From positions 62,001 to 126,000 of the forward strand of contig CBDALO010000043.1 of assembly GCA_965196985.1 (NCBI GenBank): a DNA stretch of 64,000 nt, read 5' to 3'. Of this stretch, positions 27,253-36,950 are shown piece by piece. Source of the DNA: 2-12-FULL-35-23 sp965196985. GTDB taxonomy: Bacteria; Pseudomonadota; Gammaproteobacteria; UBA12402. Position 1 is the first letter of the stretch, and every line of letters begins with the position of its first letter. The translations under genes and the position numbers were made by a program. The notes under the pieces are model-generated. The model was given only the letters and a program-made list of their open reading frames with translations, ran no database searches and was not told the DNA's origin.

Positions 27253-27348
27253 ATGAAACTACTTGATCAGAACCCAATTTTAGTTCGTAAGGAAATTATT
27301 ACTTTAGGAAAATTAACTCTTCAGGACAGTCAAGTTATTCGCCAATAG
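27253..27348 (+). pseudogene. Start of a Tn3-family transposase (tnpA), cut by IS5-like element
   Basis: MKLLDQNPILVRKEIITLG followed by KLTLQDSQVIRQ corresponds to the DUF4158 N-terminus of Tn3 TnpA. It ends at the IS5-like terminus. It differs from the second tnpA start at 28364, so two related Tn3 elements contributed. Confidence 0.75.
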
Positions 27349-28306
27349 ACCTTCTGCGTAACTAAGGGCAGTTCTAGAAACTAGCTAAAATTTGCTTATA
27401 ATTGCCTGATTAATAATCATTCATGGAAAGGCATATGCTATTAAGCTATCAGCAACTCAGTAACCGCCCGCGTATTTTTAAAAAGTTAACTGGTTTGACC
27501 CTTGATGATTTTGAAACGATACACCAACAAGTGAAGTCATCACTTGATGATGAGTTTAGTAAGCTGGGAAGGCGCCCGAAACTCACCACGCACCATGATC
27601 GCCTTTTGCTTCTCATGATGTACTATCGCACTTATGTAACACATGAATTCTTAGGTTACTTTGTTGGTTTGGATGACAGTAATGTCTGCCGCTTATTTAA
27701 ACGCTTAGAACCCTTAGTGGCCAAGCATATTCATATTAAAAAAGACAGAACCCTAACAGAAGATGCGGTTTGCGCTATATTAATGGATGTAACGGAGCAG
27801 CCTATTCAGCGCCCCAAAAAGAAGAAGCCACGTAAAGATTATTATTCTGGTAAAAAGAAAAGACATACTCAAAAGGTGGAGATAGCAATGAGTACATCCG
27901 GAAAAATAATCAACGTCTCTCAAACAATGCCTGGGAGGGTTCATGATATTAAGATCCGACAACGTGGCAGCCCACTGCCACCAGCAGAAAAATATGCTGA
28001 TCTAGGATACCAAGGAATTCAACATACTGACCCCTTGGTTAACTTACCTCATAAAAAGCCCAAAGGCGGCAAATTAACTACTCAACAAAAAGAGGATAAC
28101 CGTAATCACAGCAAGATCCGTATTAGGGTTGAACATCAATTCTCAAAATTTAAAAAATTCCGCATTCTTGGGGAGGTGTATAGGAATTTTCGCAGAAAAC
28201 ACAATATGAGATTTAATATTATTGCTGGGATTCTCAATCTTCAAGCCGGATTCTAAAACTACAAACGAGCATAAGCTCGCCCAGTATTTAGTTTCGCAGA
28301 AGGTCT
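27347..28306 (+). mobile_element. IS5-superfamily insertion sequence
   Basis: About 960 bp with inverted ends GACCTTCTGCG(T/A)AACTAA, flanked by TA on each side, a duplication expected for the IS1031/ISL2-like groups. Confidence 0.8.
27423..28256 (+). CDS. IS5-superfamily DDE_Tnp_4 transposase
   Basis: 277 residues (an ATG four codons in is also possible). An N-terminal HTH (LTTHHDRLLLLMMYYRTYVTHEFLG, read as HTH_Tnp_4-like) precedes the DDE core: ILMDVTEQPIQRPKKK, KHTQ-like KRHTQKVEI, MPGRVHDIKI, YADLGYQGI and the final Glu in IRIRVEHQFSKFKKF. Complete. Confidence 0.88.
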   Translation: MERHMLLSYQQLSNRPRIFKKLTGLTLDDFETIHQQVKSSLDDEFSKLGRRPKLTTHHDRLLLLMMYYRTYVTHEFLGYFVGLDDSNVCRLFKRLEPLVAKHIHIKKDRTLTEDAVCAILMDVTEQPIQRPKKKKPRKDYYSGKKKRHTQKVEIAMSTSGKIINVSQTMPGRVHDIKIRQRGSPLPPAEKYADLGYQGIQHTDPLVNLPHKKPKGGKLTTQQKEDNRNHSKIRIRVEHQFSKFKKFRILGEVYRNFRRKHNMRFNIIAGILNLQAGF

Positions 28307-28363
28307 AGTCAATTGCGCCACAATTTCGTGTTAATAAAACGGTCGTTTTCTAGATGGTTACCA

Positions 28364-28945
28364 ATGAAGCAGCTTGACCAAAATCCAATGACTCTCCGAA
28401 AAGAGGTTTTAGCCTTAGGTAAACTCAGTAGAAAGGATATGCAAGTCATTCGGCTTTGTAGGACACCGGAAAATAAACTGGGTTTTGGGTATCAATTGGC
28501 CTTTGTTAAAACCCGTAATTATTTTCCTAAACAAACTGCCTTTGATATTGACCCTGCAATTTTGAACTTTGTTTGCTATCAATTAAATGCTTCTAGCGAC
28601 CTCATTCACCAATACCAGCATCGTCGCTCCGTTATTCGAGAACACCAAAACAAAATCAAACAGCATTTAAAGTTAAAGGAATATAATGAGGTAGCTAAAG
28701 AAGCTTTAAAGACATACCTATTAGAGCAGGCCCAACAAACTGACCAAGTGCCTCTGTTAGTTCCCAAGGCCCAATGCTTTCTGAAAGAAAAAGCTATTTT
28801 ACAGCCAGCCCTATCGGAGTTACGTAGGCTAGTGGGGAGCTGCCGTAATGATGCTTGGAATTTTATTGAGGCTCGGTTAGAAAATCAGTTAACCCAAGTT
28901 TGGCCATTTCACCCTGAAAATCAAAAATTTCATCACTATTTTTAA
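28364..28945 (+). pseudogene. Tn3-family transposase (tnpA), N-terminal domain only
   Basis: 193 residues from MKQLDQNPMTLRKEVLALG, the DUF4158 domain of Tn3 TnpA (about 1000 residues when complete). The frame stops at FHHYF just before the region upstream of the IS1634-like transposase. The last about 60 bases are repeated in inverted orientation next to the CRISPR array (21590-21655). Confidence 0.8.
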
Positions 28946-29053
28946 CTCAACCCATTGATTTTACTTGCCTAGAAACGTGAATTCTCGAATGTAGTGACAC
29001 ATAATGGCAATAAGGGGTTGCATGGGCTGGTGAAGTGATGAGAGTATTGAGTT

Positions 29054-30865
29054 ATGTATATTCGAACCTCTACACAAAAGAGTCCTCGGACAGGTAAGTC
29101 TTACGCAACCTACCGACTTGTTGATACTCATCGCACTGCTGACGGCAAAGTACGTCAAAGACTGATTTTAAATCTTGGTGCGAATTTTTCAGTAAAGAAG
29201 GACAGTTGGAAATTGCTTGCTGACCGTATTGAGGAAATTTTAACGGGTCAAGGCACGTTAATTTCAATACCAGCACATCTCGAAAAACAGGCGCAAATGT
29301 ATGTAAAACGCATTCGCTCTAGGTTTGCTGATGACAATGAGACAAGTATCGCTGTTAATTCAGTAAGCGCGGTAGAACCTGACTTTAAAACAGTGGATGT
29401 TAACTCCATTGAGAGCGCGGACATACGACACGTTGGAGCTGAGGCGTTGGGCTTACATGCTGCCAGGCAATTACAACTTGAGGAATTGTTCAGGGCTTTG
29501 GGCTTTAATCAAAAACAATGTCACCTGATGCTTGCTACCATCATTGGGCGGCTAGTTGCCCCAGGAAGTGATTTAAGTACGCACTATTATTTAAGCAATC
29601 AAAGTGCGTTAGATGAATTACTGGGTACTGATTTCTCAGAACTATCACTCAAGAAATTCTATAAGACTGCTGATGAGTTACTCAAACATAAGCAAATGAT
29701 TGAAGATCAATTATTCGAACGTGAGAAAAATCTCTTTAGTTTAAATCAGGTGATCACTCTCTACGATATAACCAATACCTACTTTGAGGGTAGAGCATTA
29801 CAGAATGATCACGCACAGCATGGTCGATCAAAGGAGAAGCGGTCTGATTGTCCGCTTGTTTCTCTAGGACTCGTGCTGGATGGCTCAGGGTTCCCGCAAC
29901 GCAGTGAATTTTTCAAAGGGAATGTTAGCGAGCCTAAAACATTATCCGAAATGCTAACTGAGCTTCATGCACAGCCAGAGGCAACAATTATCTTAGATGC
30001 TGGTTTTGCAACTGAAGAAAATATTTCATGGCTTACTGAAAAAGGTTTCCATTATATTGTAGTGAGCCGTAGAGCATTGCCTGTTGTCGATGAAAACATT
30101 GATAAAGTGCTAGTAAAAGAATCAGTAAATAATACGGTTACAGCGCAATTAATTAAAGATACTGAAGCAAATGAAGTCTTACTGTACTGCCATTCTCAGG
30201 CTAAGGAAGAAAAAAGCTTAAATATGATTAGTAAGGCTGAGACTCGTTTCGAAGAGGAATTAATTAAGTTAGCTAATGGACTCACTAAAAAAACCGGAAT
30301 GAAAGCAATTGAGAAAGTAACCTTGCGTTTAGGTCGAATAAAGGAGCGCCATAAACGTGTTTCAGGTCGATACACTATCACGCTTGATTCAGAGGCTGAT
30401 AAGGTTACGAAAATCAGTTGGAGTAAAGTTAACTCTGAGAATCTGGGCGCATATTGTTTGCGTAGTAACAGAATGGATTTAGATGAAAAAACAATTTGGA
30501 GAATCTATACAACTCTAACTGATGTTGAATCGGCATTCAGATCATTAAAATCAGAGTTAGGCCTGCGTCCTATCTACCATCAAAAGCAAGAGCGAGTTGA
30601 TGCCCATCTGTTTATTAGTATTCTTGCTTATCACTTACTACACACTATTCGCCATCAACTTAAATTGCAGAACATTGATAGTAGCTGGCAAACTATACGG
30701 CAGATTTTTAGCACTCAGGTTCGTATCACGACTACGATGCGGCTTGAAAATAATAAACTACTTTCTGTTAGAAGAACCTCAAAGGCAACTCCAGAGCAAG
30801 TTGTGATCTATAAATCGTTAGGCATGAATTCACAACCTGGGCACACTGAAAAAACAATTTGTTAA
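29054..30865 (+). CDS. IS1634-family transposase (full length)
   Basis: 603 residues. The N-terminus is MYIRTSTQKSPRTGKSYATY; DDE motifs lie in ITLYDITNTYFEG, ILDAGFATEENISWL and YTTLTDVESAFRSLKSELGL; the C-terminus is QVRITTTMRLENNKLLSVR ... LGMNSQPGHTEKTIC, a form usual for the family. It is the intact counterpart of the interrupted copy at 19793-21490, in opposite orientation on the other side of the CRISPR array. Confidence 0.92.
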   Translation: MYIRTSTQKSPRTGKSYATYRLVDTHRTADGKVRQRLILNLGANFSVKKDSWKLLADRIEEILTGQGTLISIPAHLEKQAQMYVKRIRSRFADDNETSIAVNSVSAVEPDFKTVDVNSIESADIRHVGAEALGLHAARQLQLEELFRALGFNQKQCHLMLATIIGRLVAPGSDLSTHYYLSNQSALDELLGTDFSELSLKKFYKTADELLKHKQMIEDQLFEREKNLFSLNQVITLYDITNTYFEGRALQNDHAQHGRSKEKRSDCPLVSLGLVLDGSGFPQRSEFFKGNVSEPKTLSEMLTELHAQPEATIILDAGFATEENISWLTEKGFHYIVVSRRALPVVDENIDKVLVKESVNNTVTAQLIKDTEANEVLLYCHSQAKEEKSLNMISKAETRFEEELIKLANGLTKKTGMKAIEKVTLRLGRIKERHKRVSGRYTITLDSEADKVTKISWSKVNSENLGAYCLRSNRMDLDEKTIWRIYTTLTDVESAFRSLKSELGLRPIYHQKQERVDAHLFISILAYHLLHTIRHQLKLQNIDSSWQTIRQIFSTQVRITTTMRLENNKLLSVRRTSKATPEQVVIYKSLGMNSQPGHTEKTIC

Positions 30866-30939
30866 GTTGTAGTGACCCTAAACGTTTTTTTAAAATGTAA
30901 GTCATTGATTTGGATAGGTTTAATTTTAGAAAGGGCAAA

Positions 30940-31165
30940 GTTGGGTAAAGCAACGCAGGTTTCTATTGGTGAAAGGCGAAAACCAACTCCAGAGGGTAGG
31001 CCTGGCTTTATACGTATTGATACAGTGCACCAAGGAGATATGGATAAAATCAAGGGTGTTTATCATATTAATGCTGTTGACGAGGTGACACAGATGGAAG
31101 TAGTCTGCGCTGTTGAAAAAATTAGTGAGGCTTACTTAATCCCTGTCTTAGAGCAAATAAGAGGT
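30940..31165 (+). pseudogene. Catalytic fragment of an integrase-type transposase
   Basis: GKATQVSIGERRKPTPEGR continues into PGFIRIDTVHQGDMDKIKG and VYHINAVDEVTQMEV, the first part of an rve core with its first Asp. The frame then diverges near LEQIRGPAG. The sequence upstream of about 30940 is shared with 15930-16145 and belongs to the IS1634 flank. A probable N-terminal partner lies at 26301-26445. Confidence 0.65.
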
Positions 31166-31198
31166 CCGGCCGGAATCCTGGTTAAAAGGGACCAAATC

Positions 31199-31390
31199 TC
31201 AATGATTAGCTAATTTATAATCAATTTCTGTAGTATTTCTTTCCATATCAAGTGTAAAAACACCAAATCGATTGAGATGATCGCGCCAGTAAGGTGAAAG
31301 GCTCGCTAAAACCTCATCAGGTATATCCATTCCTTCCGCTTTCAGCTTATTCACAGCCTTTGTTTGATGTACGACAGTATGAAAGATGGT
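31199..31390 (-). pseudogene. C-terminal fragment of a Tn3-family transposase
   Basis: The reverse complement encodes FHTVVHQTKAVNKLKAEGMD, then IPDEVLASLSPYWRDHLNRF and GVFTLDMERNTTEIDYKLANH-stop, the usual TnpA C-terminus. It is cut at the IS6 left end. Its opposite strand relative to the N-terminal fragments shows rearrangement. Confidence 0.8.
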
Positions 31391-32205
31391 TCTGTCGAAA
31401 AATTTACACCTAGATGAGGTAGCCTATTTTTGGGCGCAACTAGTCTGCGAGCGTGTAGAACTGCTGCCAGGCTGGCATCATGCTATTGCCTCGCATCTGC
31501 CCTTTTTTTAGCATATGGCATAACTCAATACCAGCTATTGTTGCCTTAGCTGAATTGAACTTTTTAAAACCCAGTGTATATTTCGTGATACGCTTTATCG
31601 ATCGATGGTCTTGCTCGACCAAATTATTGAGGTATTTAATGCGCCTAACCTCGACCATCGCAAACCAGAATCCAGATAAAAATAATAAGGTGTTGAGTCT
31701 TTCCAACGCTGCTGTATTTGCACCACTTTTATCAATGTTAACCTTTTTGGGTAACCCGCTTGATCCAATCGCTTTATTAAAAAAAGCTAGAACTGCCTTA
31801 CGATCACGCTTCTCTGACAGCATAAAATCAACGGTGTTACCGTACTTATCAACTGCACGATAAAGATAAACTTGCTTGCCATTGACCTTAATATAAGTCT
31901 CATCCATCTTCCAACTATCAGCAAGTTTGCGCTTGCTTTTACGAAACTCTTGCTCAAGCTGGGGCGCATAGCGAACCACCCATTTTTGTACTGTAGAGTG
32001 ATCAACGCTAACACCACGTTCTTCCATGAGCTCTTCAATATTTCGGTAACTTAATGGGTACGCAAGCTTCCAGCGTACTGCTGTTAAAATAATCTCTTTG
32101 GGGAAATGTCTTCCTTTAAAACTAATCGCCATAATAACTCCATTATTATTCAATGCTAAATTTGGTCGGTATTATATCAAATAACCATTAATTTGCGACA
32201 GAACC
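31388..32205 (-). mobile_element. IS6-family insertion sequence
   Basis: 818 bp with terminal repeats GGTTCTGTCG(A/C)AAA. The flanks do not share an 8-bp duplication, which fits IS6-mediated deletion or recombination between tnpA debris (left) and an IS200 fragment (right). Confidence 0.85.
31440..32132 (-). CDS. IS6-family transposase
   Basis: 230 residues from MAISFKGRHFPKE; GGAG lies at good distance before this ATG, while the frame opens seven codons earlier. It has an HTH (YRNIEELMEERGVSVDHSTV) and the IS6 core: WKMDETYIKVNGK, NIDKSGANT, and LVEQDHRSIKRIT with the final Glu. Complete. Confidence 0.92.
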   Translation of the reverse strand: MAISFKGRHFPKEIILTAVRWKLAYPLSYRNIEELMEERGVSVDHSTVQKWVVRYAPQLEQEFRKSKRKLADSWKMDETYIKVNGKQVYLYRAVDKYGNTVDFMLSEKRDRKAVLAFFNKAIGSSGLPKKVNIDKSGANTAALERLNTLLFLSGFWFAMVEVRRIKYLNNLVEQDHRSIKRITKYTLGFKKFNSAKATIAGIELCHMLKKGQMRGNSMMPAWQQFYTLAD

Positions 32206-32336
32206 AAAATGCTTCTTGCTCCTAAACCTATATCCCCACATAACACTGGATATCCATATTTTGTCTTCCATACAAAATGATATTTTAAATCCAGTACCGT
32301 ATGCGCGCCTTTCCTATAGTTGTTTGCTCCAGTCAT
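32206..32336 (-). pseudogene. 5' fragment of an IS200/IS605 Y1 transposase (tnpA)
   Basis: The reverse complement reads MTGANNYRKGAHTVLDLKYH then FVWKTKYGYPVLCGDIG, the start of the Y1 transposase fold, before being cut by the IS6 element. The HUH and Tyr parts are lost. Confidence 0.75.
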
Positions 32337-32356
32337 TTAGATCGCTCCCTTATTAA

Positions 32357-33805
32357 ACTGAGAACTACCCAAAATTGTTATCTCCCTACCTGAACTGAAT
32401 TCGATAATTCTTTTTGTTCTTCTTGAGAAACACTATTTTCTTTAAAAAATTGCTCTACTAAGTGATACGTTAGAAGTTTTCTAATACCCTTCGCAATAAA
32501 GTGTCGTGTCACCTTGCCCTACCATCTCCTAATTTAGCTAGCATAAGCGTAATCGTCATAAGCTTTTTCCTTACCTATCTCATACAAATATAGGCCACAT
32601 AAAAACATACAGCCAGTAGATTTTGTATCCCTTTAAAATTTTTTATCTGCATATTTTCCCAGCCTAGTCCTTCCTTGAGAAATTTAAAAACATATTCAAT
32701 TTTCGCACGAGATAGATAGGCTATGTATACCTCATACGCCTCATCAAAAGTCGTTACTTTTTTATTAGTTAATAGCAGCTGTCATTCTTAAAAATTCTCC
32801 TACCATCTCTGCCTGTAATTTGGATTTTAATTGCATTGATGTTCTCAAACTCTCCAAAATAAATAGTTATTTTTCCGTCTTGTACGCAATTCTTTCCAAC
32901 TGTTAACTTTTGGAATTGCATCGCCTTGAGCATCAAAATCAGCGTTATCAGATAAGCTTTTTACCATCATCACCTCTACCTTCTATTGTTCTTGTTATTT
33001 TTGAGCGAATAATAAAGTCTTGATCTAGGTTTGTATCAATTAGGAGAGATAGTCATTATCATCAAATCTCTACCCTAGAATATGGGTAATGGTTGCATTT
33101 CATTCTTTGATTTTAGGCAGATTCCTATTTTTTCTATTTCACGAATAGAAAGCTTTTTATAAAGTAATCACCAGATTCATAAAGACTCTTGGCCTCTTTA
33201 TCTCCTCAAATGGCTTTCCAGCCTCTATTTTCTTAATATCTCAGCTTTTAAAAACTTAGGGTCTTTATTGCTGTAGCTTACATGCGATAGTAATGCACAG
33301 CCTTATCACCAGGTACTAATGCAACTGCGTTATGCGTGCTGTAACCATTGATAATATCCGTCCAGACTCCTTACTTTACCTAGATTTTCAGTTTGCTTGC
33401 TATGTGGCTTTCTAATATCAGAAGGAATGAAGAACATCAATTTTACTGGCGTGTGAAAGTTTTTCACAGCTCTGTTCAGCAATACATCATTTGTTTTTAT
33501 TGGATCTAAATCGGTGCTTTTATTTTCACCGGTAAGTGTACGAATCATCTTTTTATACTCATTGTTATCTTTTGATGAACTGAACAACTTACAACTACCT
33601 TCAGTTAATCAGCTTTCCTACAATCGTCGATAGATTTTTTTAAAACAACTTTCCCAGTTAATTTTGAAAAAAGAGGGGCAGCGTAATCGGCGAAGTTTAA
33701 CATTTATACTCATCTCGTTAGTCTTGTTAAAAAGACAAAGCATAGTCATTTTTACACAATATTTCAGCATTATTTTGCTGATTTAAATTTTGGGTAGTTT
33801 TCAGT
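32357..33805 (-). pseudogene. Decayed DDE insertion sequence (IS4-superfamily type)
   Basis: 1449 bp bounded by inverted repeats ACTGARAACTACCCAAAATT with a 5-bp target duplication ATTAA. The minus strand holds many broken frames of one transposase: MLNFADYAAPLFSKLTGKVV near 33700, FFIPSDIRKPHSKQTENLGKV near 33430, and YLSRAKIEYVFKFLKEGLGW near 32710. The last of these is the conserved C-terminal part. Many frameshifts make it inactive. It interrupts the left end of the IS200 remnant. Confidence 0.75.
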
Positions 33806-34089
33806 ATTAAAAATAAAAAGCGATTCTAATACATCACATTCTGGCTGGTGACAGGTTTGCTAAAGACATTTCCGCCTAAAGGCGAAGGTTTATACCCTAC
33901 CAAGTGGAAATTAAAAATATTCTCAGCTAGGAAATAATCTTCATAATGCATTTTTAGAAACTAGCAATGAGTTGTAGGGCTTGCTCGGCTTTCCTGCCTC
34001 GCGCGTTGGCTCTCCAGTTGCTTGGATTTTAGAAGCAACTAGAGTAGTTTTAAGTTAAAAGGCTGTCACACCAACTCACCGGAACTATA
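33806..34089. other. Non-coding region with IS200-like end hairpin
   Basis: No intact gene. A hairpin TTCCGCCTAAAGGCGAA near 33869-33886 would lie about 100 bases from the tnpA start if the decayed IS were removed, as expected for an IS200/IS605 left end. Another stem, GTTGCTT/AAGCAAC, is near 34025-34047. Confidence 0.4.
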
Positions 34090-34130
34090 TAATAAAACCC
34101 AAGAGAGCCTTCTCTTTTCCAGGTAGGCTC
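34090..34130 (-). terminator. Terminator of the Sel1-repeat gene
   Basis: On the minus strand AGAGCCT pairs with AGGCTCT and is followed by a T-rich tract (GGGTTTTATT), directly after the stop codon. Confidence 0.6.
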
Positions 34131-36146
34131 TTACAATCCTGCATCTGTAATACTATTAAAAACCGACCCATATCCTTCACAATCATCTACAGCATCTCTT
34201 GGTTCGCAACAGGTATCAACTTTAGCAGTAGAAGCATTCGTAAAAAAAGACGCTGAACTGTTAGACATAAATTTACCTGCGTCATATACAGGAAGGTTAA
34301 GATTTGTAGCAAGCTCATCATGTTTTATTCTAAGCTGTCCTAAATTTGATTTTGGCTTATCCACGCTCACAGGTGTAAACCCAGTCGTTTTGTAAAATAT
34401 TTTATATAAAACATGGTCCTGATCAGTAAGTGCAGAATGAATTACTTTATACTTTGCTGTATCATCATCCTCGCCAACTAAAATCTGTTTCAGTAACTCT
34501 TTTTTATGCCTTATTAACCACTGATAAATAGAAGTAGAAACCGTTTCTCCAGTTTTCAATCGTGGAAGAAGAGCATTTATTAAGTTATTCGGCGTAAAGA
34601 ATTGACTACCAGTGCTCAGAAGATCGCTTATTTCGCGATCTAGGAAGTTGCTGAACGATACAGCCGCTCGATCGTAAAGCACTATTGCCGCCACGTAATC
34701 TTTTGAGCCACCCAGGCCGTGTTGATGCATATATGCGCGATTACGCATCGCAGAGGCATTACCCAGTTTAATCGCTAGCTCGTAAAGCACTATTGCCGCC
34801 GCGTAATCTTTTGAGCCACCCAGGGCGTGTTCATGCATATATGCGCGGTTATTCATCGCAGTGGCATTACCCAGCTTAATCGCTTTCTCGTAAAGCGCTA
34901 TTGCCGCCGCGGAATCTTTTGAGCCACCCAGGCCGTGTTGATGCATACATGCGCGATTACACATCGCAGCGGCATTACCCAGCTTAATCGCTTGCTCGTA
35001 AAGCACTATTGCCGCCGCGGAATCTTTTGAGCCACCCAGGCCGTATTGATGCATATATGCGCGATTACACATCGCACGGGCATCACCCAGCTTAATCGCT
35101 TGCTCGTAAAGCGCTATTGCCGCCGCGTAATCTTTTGAGCCACCCAGGCCGTGTTGATGCATATATGCGCGATTACGCATCGCAGTGGCATTACCCAGCT
35201 TAATCGCTTTCTCGTAAAGCACTATTGCCGCCGCGTAATCTTTTGAGCCACCCAGGCCGTGTTGATGCATATATGCGCGATTACGCATCGCAGTGGCATT
35301 ACCCAGCTTAATCGCTTTCTCGTAAAGCGCTATTGCCGCCGCGCAATCTTTTGAGCCACCCAGGCCGTGTTCATGCATATATGCGCGATTACACATCGCA
35401 GTGGCATTACCCAGCTTAATCGCTTTCTCGTAAAGCGCTATTGCCGTATCGTATAAAGAATTAGCGTGGCTAAGACCCACAACGCCACGTTTATTAAATA
35501 TAGATAAAACATCTACATCATTATAAAATGAGTCTTTACTAGGATCATCATGTAATTTTTTAAGGCCCTCTTGATTGATGCTGTTACTTTGCGCTCCTGC
35601 TATAGAGTTCATCATACTTTGAAAACTTTGACTTTGGTTTGATAACCATCTCAGCTGGTCATGACTTATCATACCGTTATTACCATTAGCTACAGCAATA
35701 ATGCTGTCATAGTATCGACTAGCTCTGTCTTCCCGATAGCCACTAGCTTGTATATCCATTACTACCATGTTATATAAGGCGTCAAGATCATTATTTCTTG
35801 CTACTAACAATAAGCAAGTGAAATAATCTGGGCGTGAAGATACAATAATATCCCTAATCAATTTTAAATCTGTATTATTTGAAATTGAAATATGTTTGGA
35901 TTGAACCATTGAAGTAAGGTAATTTAGTACTTGTTTGTCGCTAGCTAAATTTACCGCTATGTCAAACGGTATAGTTTCTCTACCATTCTGAGAAATAGAT
36001 AACAACCAACTCTTTATTTGATTGGTTTCATCTGTTAATAAGTCATAAAGTTTGTTAGCGTCTTCAACCTCATAATCAGTAATTTTATATACTGTAATTC
36101 CTGTATCACGTTTAATTTTATCTTTTAAATCAGAGCCAGCACCCAT
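34131..36146 (-). CDS. Sel1-like repeat protein, candidate effector
   Basis: 671 residues; start supported by GAGGAAAC before the ATG. Residues about 1-225 are a helical N-terminal region without a recognised domain. About 230-480 hold seven full 36-residue Sel1-like repeats (consensus LYEKAIKLGNATAMRNRAYM then HQHGLGGSKDYAAAIV), nearly identical in DNA. The C-terminal about 190 residues (from DREISDLLSTGS) are unknown. No signal peptide or membrane segment is visible. Sel1 repeats mediate protein-protein contacts and are common in secreted effectors of intracellular gammaproteobacteria; that role is inference. Confidence 0.8.
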   Translation of the reverse strand: MGAGSDLKDKIKRDTGITVYKITDYEVEDANKLYDLLTDETNQIKSWLLSISQNGRETIPFDIAVNLASDKQVLNYLTSMVQSKHISISNNTDLKLIRDIIVSSRPDYFTCLLLVARNNDLDALYNMVVMDIQASGYREDRASRYYDSIIAVANGNNGMISHDQLRWLSNQSQSFQSMMNSIAGAQSNSINQEGLKKLHDDPSKDSFYNDVDVLSIFNKRGVVGLSHANSLYDTAIALYEKAIKLGNATAMCNRAYMHEHGLGGSKDCAAAIALYEKAIKLGNATAMRNRAYMHQHGLGGSKDYAAAIVLYEKAIKLGNATAMRNRAYMHQHGLGGSKDYAAAIALYEQAIKLGDARAMCNRAYMHQYGLGGSKDSAAAIVLYEQAIKLGNAAAMCNRACMHQHGLGGSKDSAAAIALYEKAIKLGNATAMNNRAYMHEHALGGSKDYAAAIVLYELAIKLGNASAMRNRAYMHQHGLGGSKDYVAAIVLYDRAAVSFSNFLDREISDLLSTGSQFFTPNNLINALLPRLKTGETVSTSIYQWLIRHKKELLKQILVGEDDDTAKYKVIHSALTDQDHVLYKIFYKTTGFTPVSVDKPKSNLGQLRIKHDELATNLNLPVYDAGKFMSNSSASFFTNASTAKVDTCCEPRDAVDDCEGYGSVFNSITDAGL

Positions 36147-36198
36147 AACTAAGTTTCCTCAAAACAATCAACAATATGTTTCATGATAATCGCTCATC

Positions 36199-36756
36199 GG
36201 CTAGTGCGCCATCCTTTCTGTAAATTCCATTGACTTGCTGAAAATAAGCAGGCGACTCAGTCAGATTAGAAATTCCTTTTAAGGTAAACTTAACCAAAAA
36301 AGAGGAATGACAATGAGCTGCTATAAAAATGAGTACTTAATCGAAGAAGCCATACATGTTTTAGCGATGGAGGGGTTTGAAGCTTTACCTAAGCTTGTCT
36401 CCAGGTTGATGAATGAGGCTATGTTAATAGAAAGGGAGCGCCATTTAAATGCCAGTCCTTATGAGCGAACTGGCGATAGAAACGGATATGCGAACGGCTT
36501 TAAACCAAGGTTAATTAACACAGGTCAAGGTCAGCTTGAGCTACAGATACCGCAGGTTAGAGACTCCAATGAAGCCTTCTATCCATCAGTCTTAGAGCGA
36601 GGTGTACGCTCTGATAGAGCACTTAAGCTGGCTGTCGCTGAAATGTATGTGCATGGGGTTTCCACGCGCAAAGTTGAAAAGGTGCTAAAGCAGATAGAGC
36701 GTTATTTTGTCTGTAAAAACCAACTTCAGTACTTAGAAAAACCTTTAAAATTCTAA
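36199..36756 (+). pseudogene. IS256-family element, 5' part (truncated transposase)
   Basis: The left end (GGCTAGTGCGCCATCC...) is followed by a gene starting at ATG 36313 (GAGGA upstream; an ATG at 36307 overlaps it). It encodes the IS256 N-terminus to RKVEKVLKQ, then unrelated residues. The DDE part is missing. It supplies the uninterrupted reference for the insertion site of transposon copies B/C (GGATATGCGAACGG). Confidence 0.8.
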
Positions 36757-36950
36757 ATGGCACTCTATTGTACCTGTCTCATCGCATAATATCTTAAATT
36801 AATTATGCTAATCAATCTAAAAAATTATTTATACCTCAAATTTTTCTCCTCTCAAAATAAATTATTAACTTTTAGGTAATAGCAATTATATCTCGTTAAT
36901 AAGAACAAGAATGATCTATCCTAAAACCCTATGAAGCCTTATTATTCACT
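36757..36950. other. AT-rich non-coding stretch between IS256 remnants
   Basis: No gene recognised; the right part carries the terminal region of the next IS256 fragment. Confidence 0.4.

Noticed and set aside
26040..31400. Possible cas genes near the CRISPR leader
   Set aside because: All sizeable frames here are transposon or IS proteins (resolvase, TnpA fragments, IS5, IS1634, integrase fragments).
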